Positions 21,756 through 34,787 of a DNA stretch of 64,000 bases are shown piece after piece. The stretch lies in the NCBI GenBank assembly GCA_032433595.1, contig JASWJB010000115.1:1-64000 (forward strand), given 5' to 3'. The translations under genes were made by a program, and so were the position numbers. Positions within the stretch are counted from its first letter, which is position 1. Each line of letters opens with the position of its first letter. The notes under the pieces were generated by a model. That model was not told the DNA's origin. It saw nothing but the letters and a program-made list of their open reading frames with translations, and did not search any database. The DNA is from Conoideocrella luteorostrata (taxonomy: Eukaryota > Ascomycota > Sordariomycetes > Hypocreales > Clavicipitaceae).

Positions 21756-24029
21756 TTTGAATCAGTGATTTCTCTTTGTTTGGTGATGATTGAGCGGGGT
21801 AAGGTTCATGCTAATGACAACTGAAGTTGGCTCGGGGGAACATAGAGTATTTCCTGTATCTCTGTCGACCCAAGTTAATGCACGTTAATGCATGTTGGTT
21901 CGTTTCGAGCAACAAGGCTGACATGCCTTGCCACAAGACTAGCCAATCATGGCCGTACCATACCGTAAGCCTCTACCCCTGTCCGATGGCAGCGCTTCGT
22001 GCAACCCGCCACCTACCGCTTCCGTTTCGCATTGGAGGTCTCACAAGCAAGCTATTATTACGCGGTGTTTCGGCAGCAGATTCGGTGTTCGGTAGGCAGA
22101 TAACGTACAGCCGCACTCTGTACTGCAAGTGTGCTTTTGTCATTGGAAGAAATGCCTTCTATCTTTAGGGGCGGGATGCCGCCACTGTGGGTTTGCAGCT
22201 GCGGAATTATCGCCGCCCCAGCCCTCTGGAGTAGTTATCCTCACATTCTGTTCAGGATTAGCAAGCCCAATCAAAAATCATCCGGGAAGCCTAAATGCGA
22301 CCGGAAAGCCGCCAGTCATGCCTCTCAGACCACCGAAACCCGTCGACGAGGCGGGGTTAGCATGCGACGTGCGTGATGATGCAAGACTCTTGGCAAGGAT
22401 TGTCTTCGGCATGTAAGACCCCGTGGGTGACGCAGCTGAAGATGGACAAACACGAAGTCCTTATGTCGCTAGCTGATCATGATTCTGAGCTGAGTCGCTG
22501 TCTCGTCTCACAATTTGGAGCGTTGCTCATGGTCAGCTCTGGTCTCTCGTACGGCGGGTGTGACGCATGCCTGCAATGCAGCGACTACAACGCGATAAAG
22601 ATGGCGAGGAAGTGGATGCATGACCCCACAATGATAAGACTCGGTCAACTGAACGGCTGCCACAATTTTGTCACGACGAGTAGAGATCTTAAGCTGTACC
22701 TTACGTGCGTGCTAATGAACTCAATTATATGTGGCGTCTATTTATAGCCTGTTCGTTCTGGTCCAGCAAAATGCTTGGACATTAAGCTTATGTGTGTAAT
22801 TTGAGTTGCTTTAGCTTATTTATTGTAGTTGACCCTACGGGCTTACACATGTGTGTGTCGAGTTTGTCAGTGTCCGGAACCCAAATGCCATTTCCATACA
22901 TAACGACTGAAACTGTGAATGAATTGGTGATGGAGTGCTTCTGCCAGCTTCTGCTTGCTCGGAAATATTCCCTAAACGGCTTCTTGCAGGACTTCGAATA
23001 CATCGTTTCGCAACATGGCCTAAAAAAGCCCAGGCTGGATGGATACTTGTCAAGCATCGAGCGACAAGCTTTTGCGCAGCCTCCCGCTTGAAGTTGTGCG
23101 AAAATGCTACGCAAAAAGAGTCGATTTTATTTTTTTATTCTGTCGACTTCACTGGTCTTCCGACTAACTGAACTAGAAAATAATTGGACTTCCGTCTTCC
23201 AGCGGATCTCTAAGAACAACGATGGGCACGCATGTGCGACCCCTGGCAACGAGCATTATCTTGCAGTTTAGTCTTGCATCGTATCGTGCTGCGTGCCAAG
23301 TTTCATCTCAACAGCAGAGCGGCATGCATCAACTGCGACGCATCTCTGTTCTTGCAGGGCTCACAAAGTGCCAGAGGAGGCAGAGCTTTCCCCGCTTGCA
23401 GTCTCAGCAACAAACGCCTGACCGAGAATACACACAAAATCAGTTCTGCCATACTCTGGTGCGCCTCACGTGGTAACTAGGACGGCACCAACGCTCTGTG
23501 TCGGGTTTGCTCTATCTCAAATCCACGGGTTTGCACAACATCAAGCTCAGCCTCCCGCGGAACCCCAACCGCCGCAAAACGGTATGTGGCTCCAGCGTAT
23601 CAGGCTTTCGGAAATGGTTCTTATCTGAGATGGGCTAGACACTTGGGCGGAAGTGGACGATTCTTGTAGCTTGTTTGTGTCACCGAGGACGCCACAGACT
23701 GCTCGAGCCGTGTGTGCTGCTCCTACTCATGTATGTATTCTGTGACACCTGCCCCCCTCCCCCCGCCACCTGTTGCTTCTCACTTGTCGTGCCGTAACCG
23801 CTTTGCCGCACTGCCTGCAAAGTAGGTTTCTTTTGCTTGGGGCTTTTCCTCAGTAGGCCGAGAAGAAACAAGCAGCACCTATCAAGCCCCATGTCATCTC
23901 TCGGATCCTCTCACATGGCAGCCACATTGCGTCTACTGGCTCTCAGCTACTTCCACAGAGCGATATTACTCCTGAAGTGAGATTTCCAACTCTCGTGATT
24001 CACAACATTGTATTCTATCTCTCCAAAAA
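21756..24029. other. 2.3-kb divergent spacer upstream of the GTPase gene
   Basis: Frames up to 124 codons (22373-22747) occur, but none has a recognisable domain or a convincing start context and several overlap on opposite strands. A C-run sits near 23755-23765. This stretch should hold the GTPase promoter and that of the small gene at 24030. Confidence 0.45.
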
Positions 24030-24429
24030 ATGTCTAGAGCAAACAGTGGCGCCTTAAACGCTCCACTCTCCAAGATGGGTTGGAAAAACTTGTCTGGTCA
24101 TCGTCACAAGAAAAGTGAGAGGAAAGTGACAAGACTGTCTCACCTCCATGACATTTCTTCGCTGGTCTGTGAATCCCTGCTCCACCGATTTCCTGCATTA
24201 GTGGCCGGCCTTCTGCATGAAACTGACGCACGGACAATAAACACAGTTGAACACTACATTCACTGCAAAATGTGGACAGAGGTAAACAGTCTTCTCACTT
24301 CATATGTGCAAACATAACAGTCTAACTCTTCTCCAGACCTTGGTTTACCCCTTCAGACCGAAACCTTACTTCTTCTACTTCAGATCAACTTCCACTACTT
24401 TAGAACAACCTTCTGCTATTTCAGAATAA
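24030..24429 (+). CDS. small two-exon gene of unknown function
   Basis: Exons 24030-24281 and 24337-24429 join in phase 0 through a canonical 55-nt intron (GTAAAC donor, TCTAAC branch site, CTCCAG acceptor) to give 114 residues. The start codon has a good context (CCAAAAAATGTC). The N-terminal third is basic (Lys/Arg/His-rich), the middle is predicted helical (SSLVCESLLHRFPALVAGLL), and the C-terminus is encoded by a degenerate 21-bp repeat and is Tyr/Phe/Ser/Thr-rich. I recognise no family. The stop is only 142 bp before the start of the giant gene on the same strand, so it may instead be an upstream frame in that gene's 5' leader. Confidence 0.4.
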
Positions 24430-24465
24430 ACTTCCGTTACTTCAGAACAACTTCTACTACCTAGG
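24372..24465 (+). repeat. degenerate pyrimidine-rich tandem repeat, about 21 bp unit
   Basis: About four imperfect copies of a unit like CTACTTCAGAACAACTTC follow one another (CTACTTCAGATCAACTTC, CTACTTTAGAACAACCTTC, CTATTTCAGAATAAACTTC, GTTACTTCAGAACAACTTC). The coding strand is C/T- and A-rich and lies directly before the giant gene, partly inside the small gene's second exon. Confidence 0.65.
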
Positions 24466-24570
24466 CCTATTCTTCTACCTCCAAAAAATTCCTCAAATCA
24501 CCAAAAACATACTCCTTTCGAAAGAAATCAACCGTACAAACATTGCTCTTCTCAGCCAACATTCCCGGTC

Positions 24571-27500
24571 ATGGACTCAGACCGCGCCAAGCTGCTTGGT
24601 GAAGTCTTTGACCACGTTGTACTCCCCCCCAAGTTACTTGGTGAATTGACTGAAGACCGGTCTTCTCTCAATTACGATCTCACAGCACGACTACGGGATG
24701 CCTGTCGATTCCTTCGTCATGTTGGAGATGCAAACATGTGGGACAGCTTGGACGCATCTCTAGCTTTGATGCAACAAGTGAACCAGAACTTTCTCTCAAA
24801 TGATGGTTTGCATTCAGCGCTTAAGAAGCTGACCGAAGAAGGCGCTGTCGAGTGGCTCGCTGCCCACATCGTTGAACAAAACGCCGCCATTCTCATACAC
24901 AAGGACAAGAAGTTCGTATCGCCCAACTACCGCCAAGTACAACAAGGTCTCGCTAATATATAAAACAGCACAGGAGAGATGATGTTTGAATCGTTCGAGA
25001 CCTCTGCTTCTGCAAGTTCCGTGCTCGCAGCAAACCATGCACTTCAGTGGGATTTCCCCGGCCGTGCCGTTGCAATTTCTATGGACGAATTCGCGAATGA
25101 ATCTTTCCGGAACACTCTCGGAGAATTCCTTGAACAAGCCAGCGAGGTCGCTTTCGATCAATTTGCAGCCCGAGCATCAAAGGGCGGCAGATCCGTGGTG
25201 GAGACCCGCGATACGGCCAGTCCCGCTCTCATCACTGAGATGCTCATGTCGTTTCTCGAGGCCAAAGGAAGAGCAGTCCCATCAAGCCTCGTCCGAAAGA
25301 GAATTCGAGACGACGTCATCCTAGCCTCATCCGAGACGCAATGGAGGCGATCCCCGTACTGGCTTGTCCTTCGAGTTGCTTCGCAGCGTATCTTTCAGAC
25401 TCTCTGCGGCCCAGATGGCCATGAAGCGGCTCGGGTCTACTTCAAGTTCCTCATGTGTGTGGTCTTGGCTCGTCTTCTAGTTGATTGCGATGATATTTTA
25501 CACCCTGAAAACGTTCTCATGCTGCAAGCCAAACTCTGCCGTCGGCTTGCCAAACTGGAGGCGGAAAGGTCCGCTGCTTCATCGTCACGCCGCCAAGTCT
25601 ACGACGAATGCTTTAGCGAGACGACCGATTTTTTGGAATCGGTTGTAAAAAATACCAAGCAAAAGATAACAACACGCTGGGAAGCGCACCAGCAAAAATC
25701 TGCTCGTGTCATACCACGATTACCAAGTCGCGCTCCAGAGCGCGATTTGACGTTGGAGTTAATCAATAGCGGTGACGCGCTTCAAAGTTTGCTCGAATCG
25801 AAAGTTGATGCACCAAGGAATGCGGCCGCCGTTAGTCTTTCGGCCCTACAGGAGGGCACTGTAACCCAGGTTAACAAGCTTGCGGATCGCTGTTCACGTC
25901 TGGTCGATTGTGCAGCCGATGCAGTTTCAAAATTGAAGCACGCTGAGGGACCATCTGAGGGGAACTGTAAGAAAATCGCCGAAGAAATGATATACTACCT
26001 CAATGCGTTGGATACAGAATTTAACGGTGAAGCACAACTAATGAGCCAATCCCTTCTGAACTTGTTTGAGCTCTGGGTTGCCATGGACTCCATGGCGACG
26101 AGCATCTGTCCGCTTCTCAGCAAGTATCACCCGATCTTTGTCCCTGAGTCGCTAGATATGCTATGTTTATCTACTAAGGGCGAAATGGAACGTCTTTCTC
26201 GTGTTCAGCAGTACCTGGCGAAAAGAATCAAGTCTTGTACCTTTAATGAGAACATCTTCAGACGCGGAAAATCAGCTTTTGCAGTAATGTACTTTCATTC
26301 TGAAGCACAAAACTCCACTTTGGTTGCTTTGGGCGCCGAAATTGATGCCGCATCTTCGAGAAATAAAAAAAACAAAGAGGAAGAGCTACAGCGTCTTACG
26401 AAGGATTACGAGACTCTAACCGAGGAAATGGAGCAAAACATTTGTTCTTGTACCCACGATAGTGACGGCAGTCGTAATGTCTCTGGTTGCAAACGATGTT
26501 GGAAAATGCGTTGCCGGAAACGTCTAAGGATTAATGTTCACGAAGATTTCCTACCAACGAATCCATCATACCGGGCAGCAGTTTTGTTCGAGATGGGAAT
26601 GCCAAAGTATCTTGCAGCCTATCGTGCTGCAACATGGCGTCTGATGATGGCAGGAAATCAGGATCAGATACCTGACAATAACTTTGAGCTATTATTGTCC
26701 GACTTTGAGCCCCTCCAATCGTTTTGGGATAGACAAGTTTTTGACGAGACTATCACCATGGCATCTCCCATCAAGGCATTCCACCAGACCCATTATCGCG
26801 GCCTGCGACTTCCGACGACACTGCGCGAAGTCTTGCTGCCCTTTGGGCCTTCTTTTTCGTATTATGATAAACTGACAGATACGTGGATTTCTAAATTCCT
26901 TGGCAAGGTGCCATGGTATCATCATTTAATGGGCACATGGTTGCCTAAGGAGGTACCGGACCCTTTCGCAGTAGCACGTTCGTACATGGATTCCGTTGAG
27001 CGACCTAGTTCGTACGAAATTGCGGCAAGTCAAACAATGTGTCCTCCAGGTATGTCACCCCACGAGTTTACAGCCTACCAGCGCTCTATCTCTGGGGTAT
27101 CTCGACGCTGGCTAGTTCTTGTAGTCGAGCTAGGATCGACAAACCTGAATTTCAGCAACGAGATGACAATGAAGCTCTTCAATCGGTTGGCGCTGCAAGC
27201 CGGTCCATCCTGTCAAGACGGAGATTCATCAGACATCCTGCGCAAAGCTCATTCAATCTTCAAGGACATCACCTTTTGCAACAGACTGGAAGACCAGATC
27301 CGGACGCGGCTGGATGCCTTAGCTACCGGCCGACGGGAGATTAACTGTATGAGCATCCTCACGACACTCTGTCTCCGGTTATATTACTTGAGCCCGAGAG
27401 TAACCCAGTCGCATGCTACCGTACTATTACAAAAACTTCGCCAATTGATCTCTAATTGGATTTTCCAGCTTCGCGAAGAAGTAAGACGCTCGGATGATGC

Positions 27501-30500
27501 AGAGGCGGCACGCAAAACAGCATGCATTGGCTTTTCGGCGTCCTTGCTTTGTCGTCAGACGTTTGAGATATATTCGGACGAAAACAACGAGGAAGAGTTT
27601 GGTGAGAAGGAGGCATTCCAGTTTTTCCAGGCTTCCATTGCGCTTTCCGAAAACCTAGTATTGAACCTGAACGAGGTTCCTTCAGACATTAGGTGTATGC
27701 TACTCCGAGACTTATGTACAGCGTACTCTATGCGCGCGAAAATAAAGCAGTGGACCACAGGTCACCCCTTGGCTTTGCAAAACGCAATTAACGAGACCTG
27801 GGCCGACGCCGGAAGCCTTGCCCTTCGATCATTCTCGCCATGGCAATTTCTCTCGGATGACTTTTGGGTCGTGTCAAGAACTGCCAGGACCGCAACTACC
27901 GCGTCGCAAACAGTGCACTACCACACTCTCCAAGGACATTTGCTGGTAGATGGAAAGCCGTTGGGCAGATTGCCATTGGAAATGAGGGAGGATAACAGCA
28001 TTCAAGAGCTCTTCCAAGGACAGCACTTACTTACGAGGCCGTCAGGTCTTGCAGGGATGGAATACCAGCTTGTCAGCAATATTTTTGGCCATGAGCTACA
28101 CTTCGGACACAGAAATGGCAGTGTTGTCATTCGTGCGAAGTTCAAGGGCCAGCTGCTCGAGCATGTTCACCGAAGCGTGTTCCAAGGTAGTTCGAGGAGG
28201 ACAGATCTCCCGTCACGACTCGTTGATGAATGTGTCCACTGGCTTGACCTAAACACCGGCAAGTTAGAAATGCGTCAAAAGCCAAGGATATGGCATCAAA
28301 AACGTTCAAACTGGATCCTTGATGTTTGCACGCGAAGAGTTACTCGGCACAACAAGAGTTCCTTGGTCGAGCCATATTCTAGTGTTGGAAGCAAGATCGT
28401 GCAAATATTCAGAGGTTTCGAGGATATTGACAAGTTGACTATTTACCAACCTCCAGTTGGCAAATTATCTGTCGAATTAAAGCGTTTAGAGTTAAGCTTC
28501 TTTGTTAACGGCCGCGGATTGTTACAGTGCCGCCAGCTACATTCCGAAATCGATCCGAAACAGAACATAGGTACTCTGCATGGCCTTGAAAGCAAGCTTG
28601 TCCTTCGAAAAACAGAAAATTCTAGGCGTAAGAGCGTTGTTGTTCCTATTGGACAGGTCTTTTATTCAGAAAGAAGAGACATGCATGTCTCAATCAAAAT
28701 CGCAAATGACGGAAATTATGCTCTGTTCACTGTTGATCCTCTCTTGGGTAGACTTGATTGCGTCCCTGAGCCAACGCTTTTGTATTTAAAGGCTGTCATA
28801 CACGCTTTGACATCTTTTCCTCTACCAGACGATCTTACTGAACGGACTGGGACTGAAGAAGCACATCGCTGCTTGAAGGCAGCCCATAGTCAGCCATGGA
28901 CAGTCCTCGACCCTATGCCAAAGCAGATTCTGTCTATGCTGCTCAAGCTGCGTCCGAAGAGACGGTATTACCCAGAGAAATTGAAGTACTGTCAAACCGT
29001 GAATTGGGACGACCGTCTAACAGCGACCATTCAGCATGAAGAGTTGGCAAACATTGCTGAGAATATTTTGGAGCAGTCTCACGTGCTGCAGAAGTTTGAC
29101 ACATCCGGGGGATCCTTCGATAATGATTCTATCGTTGACACCAGTCCGTACCATCTCAATCTTCGTGGTATCATTCGTCGACAAATATACGAGCGCATTA
29201 AGTGCCCTTCCGACAGCGTATTGCTTTCAATAGGCTTGGAGGATGCAATATACGCCGCTCGAGATCGCGAAAACGCCTCAGATAAAAGCATCCGCGTGTA
29301 TCAGGCCATCAAAGCATTGCTAGATCAATGTATGGAGGTCCCAGAGCTTCCGGAACTGAAACCCATGCTTGAGAGGTGGGAAGTAGTCGGTCGTTTCGGA
29401 GACATGATTAAAGCTCTAAACATTCAGATGCTTCTAGAGGGAGATTTGCCTCACACTTGGGGCTCTTATATGCAGGCATTCAGGTCACCAAACGCTTCTA
29501 AAGACTGCAAATCACAGCTCAGTCTTGCGCTGCTGGCCTTTAGCCAAAAATGCGACCAACGGATCGTGTCTTGGTTAGTAACTTTGGCAAAGTATGCCGC
29601 CCTCCAGGATATCGAACCTCCTCGTGACAGAACTTTCACAGGCTTCCGACTATCTGAAGAGCCAAAGAGGGGTCATCTTAAAAAATTTATCAAAACTAAC
29701 CAGGATAAATATGCCACTTTTGCTTCGCGCTCGGGGAATGGAAAGAAGGTTCGTGATGGGAAACTGAGCATCAAAAAATATGACACGTCTATCTCGAGCG
29801 AGGCTGAGTGCATTGCGGATTTGCTGATAGACCAATGGCCAGACGTGCCTAGCACTCTCAGTGAGTTTGAGATGTTATGTAAGGAGGAGCTCGATCTCGA
29901 GTACGTCGATCCCAGCAAGGCTTGGACCGGCGTACATGCTGAGTTGCAGAGGCTCTCAGACAACCTCAGTTTATCGCGCTATATTCTCAGTCTTGAACGA
30001 GCGGTGGAGCGTTTACAGGATCAATACGGCAAGCAGTCGTCAACAGCGCAAATGGCTATGTCTTTGAGACCCCAAACTGCAATAGTTTATTCGCTTCCTA
30101 CGACGTCGAGCATCCCAATAAGCGTCTACCGGGTGCCGCAGCTTACGGAGATTCTATTTGCGGAAGGGCTCGGCACGGGAGGGACTGTTGCGCGGCGCAA
30201 AAATACAATGAGTTCACCACCAGCTAACTCTCACCGGCCAGAAGATTTCGACTTGCATGCTTCACTTCCTAGCCTCCCTAAAGAGATATCTACCCTTCAT
30301 TCAATCGTTCAATCCTTCGTCTCTTCGAGACAAGTTACTCGGCAGCGGTACGGGGAAGATCTCGAGAGGTCCATTGCGGCATTAGCTTGGGACCTCAATA
30401 GACCACAGACACAAGAGGAGGCCCCTGGCACAGCAGATCTGGAACAAGAGATTGTTTGGGTCCAAGACTCCCTAAGCGAAATCACGGATGTTATCCGCGC

Positions 30501-33500
30501 CTCCATATCCAAGGATCAGAGTGGTTTGGTATGGCTGCTTGCAGGGAATTTATGGCCTTGTGAGTCTGTAGTTTGCCTGCTGGAGCTATTGCGAATCGAA
30601 AATCATAGCCGCCTTTCCGGGATAATTAAAGACTCCTTAATCCAGTACGGCATCCTTATCACCAAACTTCAGCGCTTACTTCGAATAAAGGACGCTACCC
30701 GCTGTGATGATCAAACCAGGGCACGTGAGGAGAAGAATCACGAAGGGCATTCAAACTGGGCACCGCAGGACTACCCAGAATGGCTGCTGTTCGAGATCGA
30801 CAATGACCTCCTCATCAGATCGGTACAAGTTGATGTAGCCAAGGCCATTATGTCGCCGGGTTCAAAGAACAACTCTGTTCTACAAATGAACATGGGAATG
30901 GGTAAGTGCCATTATTAATTTTGTTGAGGTCAAATGAGCATCGAAGCTTACATTTTTTAGGCAAAACATCCTGCGTCATACCTATGGCCATACTGATCCT
31001 TGCCAACAAACTTCAACTTTGCAGGATCATAGTTCCAAAGGCATTATTGCTACAGACGGCACAAGTCATCCAGGGTCGGATCGGTGGTCTCCTTGGACGT
31101 CAGGTCCGGCACACCCCCTTCTCAAGGCGTTCACCTTGCAGCAATGATGCACTTGATACATATTGGGGTATCCACAAAGATATGCTAACGGCCGGGGGCG
31201 TCATGATGTGTCTCCCCGGACACATCATGTCCTTCAAGTTAAGTGGACTCCAGCTTCTGGCCGATAACCAGCCCAAACCAGGACGTCAGATGCTCGAGAT
31301 TCAGCGGTGGCTGGAGACTTCGTGCCGTGATATATTGGACGAGTCTGACATGACGCTATCCCCCAACACACAGCTCATCTATCCAAGTGGTCAATTCAGT
31401 GCCGTAGATGGCCACCCTTACAGGTGGCAAGTGATAGAAGAGCTTCTGGATCTGGTTGAAAGTCACACACAATATCTTCAAAGTCACTTTGAAGACAAGA
31501 TTGAAGTATTTGAGAGGCATACGGGATATCCCATTCTCCTATTTTTGAACTCGAAACCAGAAGAGGCGTTGAATAACTTGCTGATCCAAGACATTTGTGA
31601 CGGTCGTCTTTCTCAAATTCAATTCAAGGTGTCCACGTCTGATTGTTCCCGTCACGACGTTCATCAGATAATCAGTGGCGTTCCAGTCTCCTTTTCATCC
31701 TGGAAGAGGGCAGCTGAGTCCTTGGTAGATGAGGTCGCCGGGCTAAAGATTTTATGCCTTCTCCGTGGTCTCATATCTGAACGCATACTCCTTTTATGCC
31801 TGAAGAAGAGATGGAATGTTCAGTATGGTCTGCATCCAGAAAGACCTCCAATCGCGGTTCCTTTTGAGGCAAAAGGTGTCCCTTCTCAAGCCGCAGAGTA
31901 CGGCCACCCGGACACTGCACTCCTTCTAACATGCTTAGCGTTCTATCAGGCCGGCTTGACAAAGCATCAAATCAAGCAGAGCCTGGAAAGGGTTATTGGA
32001 TCAGACGATCCAGCAGCGTCCTATGACTGCTGGATTCGTGGATGTGATTCGCTACCGCCCGCACTTCGGTTTTGGAACCTAATTGACCCGGAGAATGAGT
32101 TACAAGTCCATGAGCTATGGGATTTGTTAAGATATGATCGTGGTGTTTTAAAGAACTATATGAACATATTTGTCTTTCCGTTTCATGCAAAGCAGTTCAG
32201 TGTCAAATTACAAGCTTCTGGATGGGACATCCCCATCCTTGGACCTCCGAACACAGCGAGCTGTGATAACTTAACAACAGGATTCAGTGGAACCAACGAC
32301 AATAAAGGAATACTGCCTCAGACAATCAGGCAAGACGACCTTCCCAGCCTGTTGAGTACAAATGCAGAGGTCTTGTCCTATTTGTTGGCAGACAGAAACG
32401 CAGAGTGCTATCTTGCTGTGAACAAAGGTGTTCGCTTGACAGAAGTAGAAACGCTAGAGTTTCTTTATAAAAATGGTATCCGAATCCTTATTGACGCAGG
32501 TGCACACATTCTAGAGATGGGAAACTACGAGGTTGCAGAGGCATGGCTGAGAATTGACTTCAAAGCTCAAGGCGCAGTATTCATTGGACACAACAACCAG
32601 ATTATGGTCCATTCTCGGTTCCAAAAGCACCCAGTGCCTCTTATTGCTAGCCCTTTCGCCAACAATCTCGAAGATTGTGTCGTATACATCGATGAAGGTC
32701 ACACTCGAGGTACAGACCTGAAACTTCCGGTTAATGCAAAAGGGGCAGTCACCCTAGGTCTGGGTCAAACCAAAGATCAAACGGTTCAAGGTGAGTTCAT
32801 CAATAATATCTAGCTGAAGAGGGCTGTCGACTAACACTTGTGCAGCAGCTATGAGACTGCGAAAGCTGGGCACAACACAATCGGTGGCGTTCATTGCGCC
32901 GCCGGAAGTGTACCGCAGCATCATTGATGTACGGGCAGCACATATTCAGGAGTGCTCGACGCCTCCGGCAGTAACCTCCATTGACGTGGTTCGCTGGTTG
33001 CTGGAGCAGAGCTGCAAAGCAAACGAACAAATGCTACCCCTTCATTTTTCCCAGTGCAAAGACTTTTGCCGCCGTACTAATAGCTTGTGGAAAAATCCCA
33101 ACTTTGCTGCCAATAACCGTGATATAAAGAGAGTCCTCCAAGTTATACAGCAGAAGGAGGAGCAGACATTGGAGAGTCTATATGGGCCGGAGTCTCAGTA
33201 CATGAATGCGGAGTCACTGCAGCTAGACTTTCCGCAACTTCAAACGTATGTCTCTAATATTGAAGAAAGGGCCCAAGATGGAAAACCGAACTCTGGAACC
33301 GCTTTGATGGAAGTAGAACAAGAAAGAGAAGTTGTGTTTCAAGTCGAACAAGTCCGAGAAAAGCAGATCAGCGTTAGACACGAACCTTTGCTGTACCCTG
33401 GGATCCATCCTACGATACTCAAATTCATCCGTACTGGATACTTGGACGCCAGCGATAACAGTAATACGGCGCCGCTTCTACACGCCATGGAGTACATTAG

Positions 33501-34266
33501 GACGACAAAGATCGGGAAAAAGTTCGGAGTCAAAGCCACGGCCTCCAGGCTTTTCGTCACGAGGGAATTCCGTAACACAGTCACTGTTAATAAATCTATT
33601 CCAAAACAGGACATTTTGGTGAGTTTAAGCAAAATAGCATGTATTTCTCAAATGCTAACCCACCTTCAGAGGCCCGTGGACTGGATTCTCTGGAGCCCAT
33701 CGTCTCAGACAGCTTTGATCGTTATTCCGGAAGAGGCCGATGGCATTATAACCTTACTTCGCAAGATGAAGGTACCCCGGGTCTGGCTGATTAGCTATTC
33801 GGCACCAGTATCGAAGTCGATGCAGATCTTCAACAGTCTGACGTACCTAACAATTCCATCGTGGCCAAAGGAACGCACGATTCCTGCCTGGCTTGGGATT
33901 GAGGTTGGACTGGTTGCCGGAAGACTGTACTTTAACTACACCGAGTACGAGTCCTTTCTCTCATGGTTGGGCATTTCCGAGAATCAGCAAGTCTCTGAAG
34001 TGCCGTGCGGCCTGCCAATTGATCAACCACTTCGGTTTCTCCAAGAATGGGTCGCCAATAGACGCCAAACACAGGATATCATGTACACGCCGGTAGGCTT
34101 CGTTTGTCAGAATAAAGGCCTAGATGAGAGTCATTTCTTTTTCGGGCATCCTAATCTCGATCCTGAGTCGGGAAATGTAGCTTTGAAAAGGGCAGCACTG
34201 GCCAGAAATGAGCACATAGAGGACGATGGCAGTGACGATGCAGAGTGGGACGAGCAGGAGGAATAA
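24571..34266 (+). CDS. giant DUF6606/DUF3638/DUF3645 protein, about 3,157 residues
   Basis: Exons 24571-24911, 24969-30901, 30961-32790 and 32846-34266 close in frame; a further likely 51-nt intron at 33619-33669 is stop-free (3,174 residues if kept, 3,157 if removed). The N-terminus (FDHVVLPPKL, HIVEQNAAILI, MMFESFE...WDFPGRAVAI) matches the DUF6606 region. A Cys-rich element (CSCTHDSD...CKRCWKMRC) lies near residue 610. The DUF3638 region begins at QMNMGMGKTS near 2088, a Walker A-type loop; LDESDMTLSPNTQLIYPSG follows near 2219. The DUF3645 segment VYIDEGHTRGTDLKLP...LGLGQTKDQTVQ lies near 2664. The tail is acidic (DDGSDDAEWDEQEE). The motifs suggest an SF2-like NTPase. Databases sometimes label relatives ubiquitinyl hydrolase, which I cannot confirm from sequence. 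Role unknown; divergent from the large GTPase. Confidence 0.88.
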
Positions 34267-34787
34267 TTGGTGCTGTTTCGAATCCAGCCCTTCATGAAGA
34301 AATTGTTATCATGTATGTAAATGTAGGCATCTAATAGACAAGTTTGCCAAGAGCTGAAGCACAGGCCTTTGTTATTATTGTTAGCTCTGGTGGACAGAAC
34401 ACTCCAATCTCGGCATCATTCCTTAGTCTGTAACCATACGTAACATCTATCTAGTACCTATGAATGTAGGCACGAGTGTTCCAAGACCACCTACGAGGCT
34501 CTCTCATGTACGGGCTGTGGTTTATTAGAGTGCACAAGATATGACGTCATGACCAAACTTGGCGGGCGCCAATCATTCAAGAAATACTACAGAGTACGGA
34601 GTACTTTGTAAACATTTAGCAACATGGTATAATAGTGTCCCAAAACTGAACCTTGTCGCAAGTCTAGACACCTACATACAAACAAACGTCAACCAGATAA
34701 CGCAGAAACACTATTCAAAGTCCTAGTGTCTCCCTTGATTCTCAACCACACCAGCCACACCACCTACACTCCGTAAAACTCGCGCAA
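34267..34787. other. intergenic spacer before the ankyrin gene
   Basis: 521 bp without coding pattern. It includes a half-copy of the TACGGAGTACTCCGTA repeat near 34595 and an AC-rich stretch just before the next start codon. Confidence 0.4.

Noticed and set aside
22373..23114. Frames of 99-124 codons in the GTPase/giant-gene spacer
   Set aside because: Opposite-strand frames overlap and none shows conserved features; not enough to call genes, though RNA data could change this.
24947..24973. A 27-nt intron joining the first two exons of the giant gene
   Set aside because: A normal 57-nt intron (24912-24968, GTTCGT donor, GCTAAT branch site, ACAG acceptor) also closes the frame and gives a family-like join.
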